Source: Amoebidium appalachense
Taxonomy: Eukaryota > Ichthyosporea
Direction of reading: 5' to 3'
DNA: 64,000 nucleotides
NCBI GenBank assembly: GCA_963693365.1
Contig: CAVNZM010000009.1
Location: forward strand, 9,734,001-9,798,000
Numbering within the stretch: the first letter of the stretch is position 1; each line of letters begins with the position of its first letter. The notes below the pieces were generated by a model. That model had not been told where the DNA came from, did not search any database, and saw nothing but the letters and a program-made list of their open reading frames with translations. Positions 12,733 through 25,203 of the stretch are shown here, piece after piece. The translations under genes and the position numbers were made by a program.

Positions 12733-15700
12733 GTTCATCGATTTTTGTGTGGCATCTCGGCTGCAATCCTCCGCCGGGTCCTCCCTCCCGGCCTCCCCCC
12801 ACACCGTGCAGCTTTTTTCTCGCCTGGTGTGCCCAACGAGGGGTACAGGCCTCTTCCTTGGCCGGCTACAATTCAGCCATCACCAGACTCCACCTCGACA
12901 TGGGCCTCCCTGCTCCCTACCCCCACGACAAGTCTCTGGCCTGGTTCTTCCGAGGGGTGGGCAGATGGCAGCTTTCTCACAACATCCGACCCCGATCATC
13001 CACCAGGGAGCCCCTCCTGCCCTCCCACCTTAGCCTACTCCATGACCAGTGCCCCACCAAGGCCTCCTCGGCTAATCTACGGCTATGGACGGCCCTCATC
13101 GTCGGTTTCTGTGGTCTCCTCCGTTCGGGGGAATTTACCTCCAAAACCCTGACTTCCTTTGACCCGTCCCGTCACGTTAAACGGAAAGACGTGACCTTCA
13201 CCTACACCCCCACCGGTACTTTGTCCCATGCCACCCTCCACCTGCCAACCTCTAAGACGGATGTACAGGCCCGAGGTGTCAACGTCACTCTAGCTGCCCT
13301 GCCCCTCACCCACTTCTCCCCAGCCCATCTCCTCCGGCAGTTCCTGGATACAACGTCCGGTCAACCCAACGACCCCCTCTTCAGTCTCGGTGGCATCCCC
13401 TACACCAAGAGTGCTTTCTCTGCCGACAAGCATACTGCTCTCGTGCCGTGGTTTACAACCATTGCAGGTTCACTTTCGTCCAAGGGGATGTCCCCCTAGA
13501 GGCAACACACGTCCCGGAGTAGTTTTCATAGAGGTTTTATTTGTGGAAATTATTGACATAAATATTTTTCTGGGTAAACACGTAGGATGGGTGTCCGATA
13601 TCAACAGGCTTCGTTTCATGTTTTAGCAGTTCGCGTTCGGCTGCCCGCATACGGGCACCTATTAGCCGATCAAAGCATCAGATTCCACAGATCACTAGAC
13701 CGAGTTTGATTGGCTCAGGATAAGATTTCACATAACACTAGATCGGTTTTGATTGGCTCAGTTCGGCAGCCTTAGGTATATAAGCACGACAGTTTTTAGC
13801 AGATCAGCAAGCAACAACACATCCTCTGTGTTTAGCACCTACAGCTTTACAGCTATATTTTCTTTTTCACCCACCCACCTACACCCTACACTCAACCCCC
13901 ATTGATCCCCACATACGTGCTGTTTTTTCACGGGGCGAAGACTTCCCCCGTTTTTTTTGGGCACAAGGACCTCACGGATCAATAAATTGATGACTGGGGG
14001 CTTGCCGTGGTTTACAACCATTGCAGGTTCACTTTCGTCCAAGGGGATGTCCCCCTAGAGGCAACACACGTCCCGGAGTAGTTTTCATAGATGCATACAT
14101 ACACAGCTGTTCCAGGTTGCACCGGTCAACTCCGCAGACCTTGCCGAGTTGGCCGAGCAGATCAAGTTTCGCCGCACGACTTGGGAGGGCTACATGGCGG
14201 TGCACCAGACCAACGGCCTGCCCTGCGGCCGCAAGTACAGCGTGGACCCCGTAACCGGCAACCCGTGGGGCAACTCGTCGCTCTACCGCATCATGTGCCT
14301 GGCCCCCATCAACGGGTCATTGATCAAGGAGCGCCTCGGCAAGTTCAAGACCCTCAACGTGGGTCCCCCCCCCCCCCCCCCCCCCCCCCCTTGAGAAACT
14401 CATTCTCTTCGGAGGTGTAGGAGCACCCCTAGTGATGGGATCTGGCTAACTGTTCCTTGCTTTGCATATTCCTTGCCGAGAGATTTGTTTCTGTTTCTTT
14501 TTCCTTTTTTTTTCCCGTTAATTTTTTTTTTTTTTTCTTACCTTTTTTTTTTTTTGTGCAAGTGGGTCCCCCCCCCCCCCCCCCCCCCCCCCCTCCTCCC
14601 CCAAAGAATGTACGCATCAATATGCAGACATGATTTAGCCACACCCAAACCTGACCCTCTGAAGGTGGGCGGCCCAGCAACTTCTTTACCACATATTGTT
14701 ATACAGTGTACCTTCAACCTTATGTTGGTGTAAATTCTCATCAACCATCCCCCCTCCCCCCCCCCCCCCCCCTCCTCCTTTCTCAACGTCTCGCACACCT
14801 CCCCTATTACACACACACCACTCCCCATTCACACACGCACACACACACACACACACACATACACTTGCACACACACACTCACACACAGAAATTCCAGAAG
14901 GAGTTGCCCGACTTGTTCAGCTTCATGCTGCACACGTTCGAGTGTGGGTTGCGTGACCCTGTCGCGCACAAGTCGGGCACCCACATCAAGTGGTCCGCTG
15001 TGGTGTACCACGCCGACCAGCCAGACTACGAGGGCGGGGCCCACCCGGCAGAGATAGCAAGGGTAAGTTTTTTGTGCAACTATCCGAACGTGTTCGGATG
15101 ATCTGATCAGCACTATGATGTACTCGAGTGTGTGTTTTTGTGTTCATTAGATGCTAATAACATGTCTTCATGGGTCATTGTTTCTAAACGATGCTCTTCA
15201 GGTGGTCTACTAGATGTTCCCACATACTTGTAATATGGGATTTATATGGACATAAGGACAGTCTTGTGTATATCAGTCTTTGAGTTTCCGAGGTATGCGT
15301 GTTAGAGCTGTGACCTTGACTATGTCAAATACATATAATAATGTTCTCATAACTACACTTCATATTCCCCCACTAACCCCCCCCCCCCCCCCCCCTAGAA
15401 CGTCAAAAACTGGGACAAGATCTCCAAGGCCCGTGCCGATGCGGTGAAAGATCTGGACCTGGCGGATGACTACAAGGCCAACAAGAACGCCAAGCAGCAG
15501 GACGCTGCAAAGGAGAGGGGCCCCAAGTCTGTCAAGCGGACTAGGGAAGACGTCGACGACAGCAGCGAGGCCCAGGGCGGTGGCCTAAGCAAGAAGGGCA
15601 AGAGTACGGTTGGGTCGCCGGTAGCCCCGGCCCCGGCTCCCAACCAGCAAGGTGATGAAGAGGGTGGTGAGGAGGAAAATGGGGGGGTTGAGGGAGGGGG

Positions 15701-15863
15701 GATGGCGTGAAGGGCGATGAGAAGGTGGAGGAGGAATTGGATGAAGAAAATGGGGAAGGGGGGCAAACTTTGAAGCGTGAGAGATCTGAGAGTGAGGAGG
15801 AGAGCGAGGATGAGGAAGGAGGGACATCAGCAAACTTCCCGGCGGTATTGCCAATATTGTGAG
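7436..15863 (+). CDS. JmjC-domain (KDM4-like) dioxygenase gene, left copy, multi-exon, probably damaged
   Basis: Exons supported: 7436-7703, 7784-about 8266, 8620-8833, 9498-9715, about 10204-10533, 14116-14358, 14889-15062 and 15400-15710. Exon 1 is a basic Ser/Lys/Gly-rich tail. Exon 2 is the JmjC core: GHVEDA supplies a His-x-Glu iron-ligand pair, YKVWFVHPP the 2-oxoglutarate lysine position, and LHYGFQCGPN the distal His. CSC after KKW corresponds to the Cys-x-Cys zinc site of KDM4 proteins. Exons 3-8 encode an acidic Ser-rich segment, then unrecognised domains with PCGRKYSVDPVTG and YEGGAHP, and a Lys/Glu-rich tail. About 190 residues preceding the JmjC core in the right copy are missing. 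At 15681-15700 a one-base slip in G runs would continue an acidic tail to a stop at 15863. The exon 4/5 phase does not match, so exon 5's start is uncertain. YR copy 1 lies in the 10534-14115 intron, in sense. Confidence 0.75.
8306..8457. repeat. 76-bp tandem duplication
   Basis: Two copies of a unit starting cgcaaccac(c/t)tagt lie at 8313 and 8389, each including tatt acg(g/a)catgaaaag and a tatagtgtacac segment. It lies in the intron after the JmjC core exon, directly after a C26 run. It is non-coding. Confidence 0.8.
8840..8990. repeat. About 75-bp imperfect tandem duplication in an intron
   Basis: The phrase gtgaatcatgtt, then atatggtgttggta and tgttttgtgttaaca, occurs twice in succession just after the donor of exon 3. 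It is GT-rich and non-coding. Confidence 0.6.
9240..9331. repeat. C-tract, A-rich and (CA)n low-complexity block
   Basis: Poly-C, then an A-rich CAAAAA stretch, then a (CA)n run lie in the intron between JmjC-gene exons 3 and 4. The C run is on the coding strand, like the others in this gene. Confidence 0.85.
9802..10022. repeat. 108-bp tandem duplication in an intron
   Basis: Two copies of a unit starting gac(c/a)tctta(g/t)gaatcctcgtaat lie at 9802 and 9910. Each includes caatagatccttatatga and ctcgagtatttt. It is in the intron between exons 4 and 5 of the left JmjC gene. No coding capacity. Confidence 0.8.
11292..11850 (+). pseudogene. Gag-like protein remnant of YR copy 1
   Basis: It starts with the ATG-PPKKRQAS leader found in the other copies, then a deletion joins codon about 40 to a later segment out of frame. 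The zinc-finger end (CRNFHNGRSCAKQPCPFSH then CPLCSGTHPRKDC) is readable in a different frame. Compared with the 389-residue copy 2 gag, about 180 codons are gone. Confidence 0.85.
12586..13443 (+). pseudogene. Tyrosine recombinase remnant of YR copy 1
   Basis: It matches the copy 2 recombinase from APHFAPAELL onward, but an A36 run (12695-12730) replaces a run of five A in copy 2 and breaks the frame. The 3' end is deleted after FSAD and joins directly to the sequence preceding B1. The HxxR and catalytic Tyr region is therefore missing. Confidence 0.85.
14364..14845. repeat. Intronic poly-C, poly-T and (CA)n tracts
   Basis: The intron between exons ending at 14358 and starting at 14889 is filled with C runs (14364-14390, 14570-14593, 14751-14772), T runs (14505-14555) and CA repeats leading into the acceptor acacacag. 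The coding-strand pyrimidine bias may serve as an extended polypyrimidine tract. Confidence 0.8.
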
Positions 15864-16990
15864 GCTATTATCTATTGCCAATATCGTAAAAATATCAGAT
15901 TAATACTGAAGTAATATCAATTATCCATTGCCAATGTATTGCGAGTAGAGATTTTCTGTGGTAGAGACGCTATAGAAGTGTAATAGAACTGTAATATTGA
16001 CGTAATATCGGCAACATATTTTGACATTATTGTCATACCATGCCGGGTCTACCACCAATAACTATATACCGTATGAGTAATGTACTGGCAATATCTCAAA
16101 ACGCGTGTAGGTGTGCCTATTAACAATACAAGTTCGATATTGTCAATGTATTTATTCGGTATTATACTATTGCTTGCGGAGTATTGTCAATAAGTTATGA
16201 ATATATAAAATGTAGGATAATTTTGTGTCAAATTATGGTATTGTCCAACGTGGCAAGACTATTGCCACTATATTATGAATGTATTATTCCTGACCATTTT
16301 GGGTTATTGGCAATATACCCAACACATATGTCCCATATGGCCGATACAAACATAACGTCGCTATTGGTTATAGGGTTGTGATATGCTTATAATAGGGTCT
16401 CAATACGGTCCAAATGTATTGCCAATGTATCCGTCACAATATCAAGACTATTATGCACCTATTATCAATAGGTAAAAGCAACCGAAAATATGGGGCGTGT
16501 ATTTTATTGCCAATATATTGGTACAATATTGGGGATGAAAGAACAGGTCACTTTACCTATGTAGTTGCAATATTGTGAATGACTTGCCAACACATGTTCA
16601 ACAAACATGTTCGGAGTGTAGTCCTTGTATGCACAGTACATTGCTAATACCGTGGTATTAGGGTGGACATATACTGACATTATGTAGATCATAACCTACC
16701 CATATCACATCCATATTAGTAGGACATAAACATGATATAGCAAGAAAACTTTTATCCTATTGCGAATATCTAAGGCACAAGTGGTATTGGCAATGTCACG
16801 AATACATCTATAATACTGTCACCAATACGGACACAGCTAAGGACACCATATATTGGTTATAGTCTCAGTATATACTGCCAGTATGTTCGAATGCGAACAA
16901 ATCATTACGTAGGAGGTACTATCAATATACTACCAGTACCTGTACGATATACACACGTCATATACAATACATTTGCAGTATAATATGGGT
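15864..16990. repeat. AT-rich field of ATTGCCAAT-type motifs downstream of the left JmjC gene
   Basis: No gene is visible. Short motifs of the form attgccaat or attggcaat recur about nine times on both strands (for example near 15849, 15877, 15931, 16308, 16419, 16507 and 16787), among many other tattg/caata fragments. Clustered short motifs of mixed orientation next to a transposon gene resemble the subterminal repeats bound by some DNA transposases. That role is inferred. A different motif field follows the right JmjC gene. Confidence 0.45.
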
Positions 16991-17040
16991 GCATTTCCGT
17001 ACCAAGATTGAGAAGGGCAACGGCCATAACAAGTGGTCCT

Positions 17041-19960
<2,920 letters not shown>

Positions 19961-19969
19961 AGTATCGTA

Positions 19970-20289
19970 GGAACGCTGGACAAAGGTACTACACGGGTGT
20001 TGGTTGGATGATGACAGTACATGTACCAGTGGGATAGATGCTGTTTACTCCAGGCAATGTACCAGTGTGTCGATTGATTTAGCTAATATTAGATCTATGT
20101 TTAGCTGTGTGTTGTTTTTTCTCCTTTTTGTATTTAAGGCCTGGCCGGCCTCATAAAATGCTATCTAATCTTACTCGAGATCGAGCTTTTTTGGCCTTGA
20201 AGGCCGATCTTAATAAAGTACTGTGAATGTGTCCCCTGATGAGGGACTCTAGTCGATATATCTGCAAAACGACCCCCCCCCCCCCCCCT

Positions 20290-20332
<43 letters not shown>

Positions 20333-20561
20333 AAAACAAACAAAAAAGAAAGAAAAAAAGAGCGAGAGAATCCTTGTTTCTCGTATGTTACCAGCACGTA
20401 AGCAAGTATTTTATTCATTCACAATACATTGTTAGGTATGTGTAGTATATTATGGTGTTATTATTTTTTGGTTTACAATATGGTGTCCACATTCCCAATA
20501 TATCGTTATTGTCGACCAACTACTATGGTAGTGTAATGCTATGATGACAATTTGTGCATGC
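19970..20561. other. Non-coding spacer
   Basis: No coding sequence is supported. The stretch contains a short inverted element (ggcctggccggcctc near 20140), an AATAAAG signal near 20212 and a C/CA/A-rich microsatellite at 20272-20360. It leads into the 183-bp satellite array. Confidence 0.6.
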
Positions 20562-21460
20562 GTTACTTATAAGCATCGGGTTTTTTCACTAACTACCCAC
20601 AGAGTAGCTTCTAGCACGATAAATTCACCACAAATTATAAGGGGAGATGGTGAATGTGCCCTTGGAGTACGAGGGCCACACGAAAAAAACACAACGTTGT
20701 AGCTCGAATAGAACCCCCCTTGTAGCATAGTATATGTACATGTGTTACTTACACATTATTGGTTTTTTCAATAACTACCCACAGAACAGCTTCTAGCACG
20801 AGACATTTACCACACAGTTTATGGGGGGGATGGTGAATGTGCCCCTGGAGTACGAGGGTCACACGAAAAAAACACAACGTTGTAGCTCGAATAGAACCCC
20901 CCTTGTGGCATAATATATGTACATGTGTTACTTACACATTATTGGTTATTTCAATAACTACCCACAGAACAGCCTCTCGCACGAGATATTTACCACAAAG
21001 TTTATGGGGGGGATAGTGAATGTGCCCCTGGAGTACGAGAGTCACACGAAAAAAACACAACGTTGTAGCTCGAATAGAACCCCCCTTGTAGCATAATATA
21101 TGTATATGTGTTACCTAGACATTATTGGTTTTTTCAATAACTACCCACAGAACAGCTTCTAGCACGAGACATTTACCACACAGTTTATGGGGGGGATGTT
21201 GAATGTGCCCCTGGAGTACGAGGGTCACACAAAAAAAACACAACGTTGTAGCTCGAATAGAACCCCCCTTGTAGCTGATAATATATGTACATGTGTTACT
21301 TACACATTATTGGTTTTTTCGATAACTACCCACAGAACAGCTTCTAGCACGAGACATTTACCACACAGTTTATGGGGGGGATGGTGAATGTGCCCTTGGA
21401 GTACGAGGGTCACACGAAAAAAACACAACGTTGTAGCTCGTATAGAACCCCCCTTGTAGC
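20562..21460. repeat. 183-bp satellite array, second locus
   Basis: Units start at 20562, 20744, 20927, 21110 and 21295 and match the satellite of 4455-5455. The array ends in mid-unit at 21460, where YR copy 2 begins. The unit does not resume on the far side of the element at 26923, so the right flank is not the simple continuation of this array. Confidence 0.9.
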
Positions 21461-21809
21461 GGTTTTATTTGTGGAAATTATTGACATAAATATTTTTCTG
21501 GGTAAACACGTAGGATGGGTGTTCGATACCAACATAACCATGTAGGCTTCATTTCGTGTTTTAGCAGTTAGCGGTTGGCTGCCCGCACACGGGCACCTAT
21601 TAGCCAGTCAAAACATCAGATACCACAGATCACTAGACCGAGTTATGATTGGCTCGGATCAGATTTCACATATCACTAGATCGATTTTTGATTGGTTCAG
21701 ATCGGTAGGCTTAGGTATATAAGCACGACAGTTTTTAGCAGATCAGCAAGCTACAAACACATCTTCTGTGTTTAGCATCCACAGCCTTACAGCTATATAT
21801 TCCTTTTCA
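21461..21809 (+). repeat. A1 split direct repeat with TATA promoter (copy 2)
   Basis: Identical in role to A2 at 26355-26703. It contains gattgg CCAAT-type boxes and a TATATAAG box at about 21715, upstream of the gag ATG at 21850, so it probably holds the element promoter. This copy carries the longer sequence variant (gataccaacataacc), called type II here. Confidence 0.85.
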
Positions 21810-21849
21810 TTCCTTTTCATTCTCCCTATCTTTCCCTACGCCGGTCAGC

Positions 21850-23019
21850 ATGCCGCCGAAAAAGCGCCCGGCCTCAGCCGCCGCCCCTGCCGCGGCACCT
21901 AAGCGCCTGACCCGCAGCGACCTCCGCCACAGGCTGACCAACGCTCCCGCGGACACTGACGCGCCTCCAGCGGCCCATACCACCACGGACCCGGACCCGC
22001 CGGCTACTCTCCCCTCCACCCCTGAAGTCCCCCCTCAGGCCCCGCCGTCCCCGCAGATGACTTCTCAAGACGCCGTCCTGGCCGCCCTCACCGCCATCAG
22101 CACCCAGATGGCTGGCGTCCTGGCTGCTCTCACCAACCGCGACCCTCCCGCGCCCCCCGCCGCGCCCTCCACACCCGGGGAGGTTTCCCCGGGGCTGCAT
22201 CTCGGCCCTGACCTTGACCTGCCTGCCCTGCCCGCGCCCCCCATCACAGGTGAGAACACTGGCGACATTCAGCCGGGCACACTCCCGCTTCCCCCCGCGG
22301 ATGTGCTGGCAGATTTGCGCGCCAATCGTTTCGTCGACCTGTATAAGTTCACCCCCGCCGCCCTCCTGGCCCCATCCAAGAAAGGTCAGCATCTGCGCAT
22401 GGCCGACGACGGCAGCATCGAGACTTTTCGCCAAGACAAACCCGTTCCCCTGCGTTCACTCGTCATTTGGATCCAAGCTTGGACCCATTACATGGCCGCC
22501 AAGCGCCACCTCGGCCTTCCCACGGACAAAGACGTACTTTGGACTCAGCACATCACTCGCCTCAGCACCCGATACCCGTGGGCCCAGATCCACAACTATG
22601 ACGTATACGCCCGCACCGTGGCCCACCAGCAGGGTCGGGCTCCGATCGAGTGCCCCAACCTGCTCGCCCAACTCCACCAGGATCTCCTCCTGCCACCCAC
22701 CCTGCTCATCCAGGACGCATGTCAGCGCTGTGGCTTCCCCGACCACCCCAGCGCGGCCTGCCCCATGTACCCCAAGCCCGGCTGTGGTCTTGACGGCTTT
22801 AAGCCGCCCCACAAACCCGGCGGGGGTCACACCCCTAACCGCCCTGGCCCGCAACCCGGCCCGGCCAAACCGGCCCGACCCGTAGATCTACCCGCGACGC
22901 ACTGCAGGAATTTCCACATTAACGGTCGGTCCTGCGCTAAGCAGCCCTGCCCCTTCTCCCACGTGTGCCCGCTCTGCTCTGGCACACACCCCCGCAAAGA
23001 CTGCAAGCACAATGCCTAG
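21850..23019 (+). CDS. gag: Gag-like protein with C-terminal zinc fingers (YR copy 2)
   Basis: A 389-residue frame from the first ATG after A1. It opens with a basic Pro/Ala-rich leader (MPPKKRPAS), continues with a Pro/Ala-rich disordered region to about residue 150, then a helical-looking middle (residues 150-285). Near residue 292 is a CCHC-like knuckle, CQRCGFPDHPSAAC, and near residue 350-388 a paired finger, CRNFHINGRSCAKQPCPFSH and CPLCSGTHPRKDC. Such C-terminal Cys/His clusters are usual in gag proteins of DIRS-type elements. It likely packages element RNA. Copies 1, 3 and 4 carry damaged versions. Confidence 0.88.
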   Translation: MPPKKRPASAAAPAAAPKRLTRSDLRHRLTNAPADTDAPPAAHTTTDPDPPATLPSTPEVPPQAPPSPQMTSQDAVLAALTAISTQMAGVLAALTNRDPPAPPAAPSTPGEVSPGLHLGPDLDLPALPAPPITGENTGDIQPGTLPLPPADVLADLRANRFVDLYKFTPAALLAPSKKGQHLRMADDGSIETFRQDKPVPLRSLVIWIQAWTHYMAAKRHLGLPTDKDVLWTQHITRLSTRYPWAQIHNYDVYARTVAHQQGRAPIECPNLLAQLHQDLLLPPTLLIQDACQRCGFPDHPSAACPMYPKPGCGLDGFKPPHKPGGGHTPNRPGPQPGPAKPARPVDLPATHCRNFHINGRSCAKQPCPFSHVCPLCSGTHPRKDCKHNA

Positions 23020-23299
23020 TCTACGCGCACACCCACACACACAGCTAGAACATAGGGGTTCGGAGCTAGGACACACGAGTACAGGGAAACGGAGCTCGGG
23101 AGAACGGGCCAATAGGGCTGAGTACAAAATTTCGCAGGCCAACTACGGCGCCCGCGCGCGTCAAGAATAAATGTCCCTATACAAAGACGTTTATTCTGGC
23201 CACTGCACATAATTTTACTCCCCCCCCCCCCCCATCCCACGAGCCTCCCCCCCTTACACTCACCTAGCACTCCCTCCCCCCCCCCCTTCTTCTACCGCT

Positions 23300-23414
23300 G
23301 TGTCCGCCCACACCCCCGCGTGCTCGGGCACATTCCCCTGCACAGGGCCCCGCTGCCCTCCCTGCCAACCCTCACTTGGGCCAAGCTGCCCTACTCTAAC
23401 CCCCCGGGGCCCTG

Positions 23415-23460
<46 letters not shown>

Positions 23461-25144
23461 CTGCCGGGATCTCCCCAAGGGTACACCACCCTTGCTAACC
23501 ACCCCCTTCCCCCGAGGCTCAGACCCGGAGGCCCGCCCGCTGCCCCAGCACCACATTGACACCTCCCGCCTCCGGGAACTGCTGGCCTCCTACCCGGACC
23601 AACCATTCGCCGCACAACTCCTCCACGATGTCGAATTCGGCGTCGACATCGGCTATCGCGGCCCCTCCACCTCTCGGGTGGGCCCCAACCTACCCACCAC
23701 CCCGGAGGCAGCTGCCGCTATCACGGTGGATATTGCCAAAGAAGTCGCCCTCGGCCACCTGCGCGGCCCCCTCTCCCCGGCCCAATTCTTTGACGAATTT
23801 CCCGTCCACCGTTCCTCCCCCATCGGCGCCGTTACCAAGAAAGGGAACCCCCCCAGGTACCGTCGAATCCACCACCTCTCCTGGCCCCGGGGTAGCAGTG
23901 TCAATGACAGCATCACCTACCCCGACGAACTTCAGTACATTCGCGCCCGGGATGTCACCCAACTCATTCTCGACGCAGGCCCCGGCTGCTACATGGCCGT
24001 GGCAGATGTGCAGGCTGCCTTCCGGCACATGCCCATCCGACCGGAAGACCACCACTTAATGGCATTCAAATGGCAAGGGCATTTTTACGTTGAAACCAGA
24101 CTGCCCTTCGGCCTGAAATCTAGCCCAGCCATCTGGGAACGGATCGCGGCCACCCTACAGTGGCTGGCACACCAGCACGGTATTACCCTCATCCGCCACT
24201 ACGTAGACGACTGGATTATAGTCGCCCCCACACAACAGCAGTGCCAACGTCACCTATCCACCTTTCTGCAACTCTGCCGAGAGCTGCACATTGCCATCTC
24301 CGAAGACAAGATGCAGGGCCCGGCTACCCGTGTCGTCTTCATCGGTATCGAATTCGACTCCATCGCCATGGAGGCACGAATCCCGGCTTCCAAGCTCTCG
24401 GACCTACTCGACCTCACTTCCCACCCAAAGCCCACCATCACCATTCGGGACCTCCAGTCCCTCCTCGGCAAACTCACCTGGTGTGCCCAGCTGGTTCCCC
24501 CCGGGAGGGCCTTCTCCCAGCGCCTATGGGCCCTTCTCCGGACCCACCCACACCTTGCCGGCCACCACCACATACGACTGACTGCTGCCGCCCGGGCCGA
24601 CATAGCCGAATGGCACCAGTTCCTCACATCATGGAATGGGGTGCACCTCATCACACCCCCCACATACACCACCCTGGCCACTGATGCTGCCGGATCGGTG
24701 GGTCTAGGTGGCCACTGGCTCGACCAATGGTTCTTCATGCCCTGGTCCCCCTCCACCCAAGCCCTCTATGCTCATGAGGGTAAACTCGGTTCTTCCGTCA
24801 TCGAACTCCTGGCCATCGCAGCCGCCGTGGCCCTCTGGGCCCCCTCCTGGTCCACCCTCCATGTCCGTATTTTATGCGACAACACGGGTGCTGTGTCTGA
24901 CCTGCACTCCCGGTCTTCCCCCCACCCCGTGATGGCCAAACTTGTTCGGTTCATCACCCGCATGGAAATGCAATACCAATTTACGTTACAGGCATCCTAC
25001 CTACCAGGACCCCTCAACCATCTGGCCGATGCCATTTCTCGTAACCAACTTCCCCGGGCCCGACGACTCCGACCTTCCCTGCAACCGGAGCCCTGCCCCT
25101 TCCCCTCCTGGGTCCACGAGTTCCTATCCCTTCCCTTGGGCTAA
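23300..25144 (+). CDS. Reverse transcriptase-RNase H (YR copy 2)
   Basis: An open frame of about 614 codons, with GTG as its first triplet and no early ATG; true start is unknown and a C39 tract (23421-23459) lies near its front. The DIRS-type RT is clear from KKGNPPRYRRIHHLS and the GSSVNDSITYPDE block (residues about 180-210), LPFGLKSSP, and the catalytic YVDDWII. RNase H follows: TDAAGSVGLGGHW, SSVIELLAI and CDNTGAVSDL. The stop at 25142 directly precedes another poly-C tract and the recombinase frame. Function: copies element RNA into DNA. RT-RNase H without an aspartic protease or DDE integrase is typical of YR retrotransposons. Confidence 0.92.
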
Positions 25145-25172
25145 CACCCCCCCCCCCCCCCCCCCCCCCCCC
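25145..25172. repeat. Poly-C tract between RT-RNase H and recombinase frames
   Basis: The C run separates the RT stop (25142-25144) from the recombinase frame, which is in a different phase and lacks an early ATG. In copies 1 and 3 the equivalent position reads without the stop straight into the C run. Length changes in the run would alter the joined frame. Confidence 0.6.
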
Positions 25173-25203
25173 AGATCTCCCGTTCCGGAGCAACACTGGC
25201 AGA

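Larger units (their letters stand above)
10921..14091 (+). mobile_element. YR retrotransposon copy 1, deleted, non-autonomous
   Basis: Split direct repeats define the ends: A1 10921-11256, B1 13444-13532, A2 13533-13868, B2 14003-14091. The element starts GGTTTTATTTG and ends TTTTCATAGA, with no target duplication. Internal deletions remove the middle of gag, nearly all of RT-RNase H (junction near 12430) and the last third of the recombinase. It sits in sense inside the JmjC-gene intron 10534-14115; the acceptor ttccag lies only 24 bp past its end. Its A repeat is of the same sequence type as copy 3. Confidence 0.9.
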
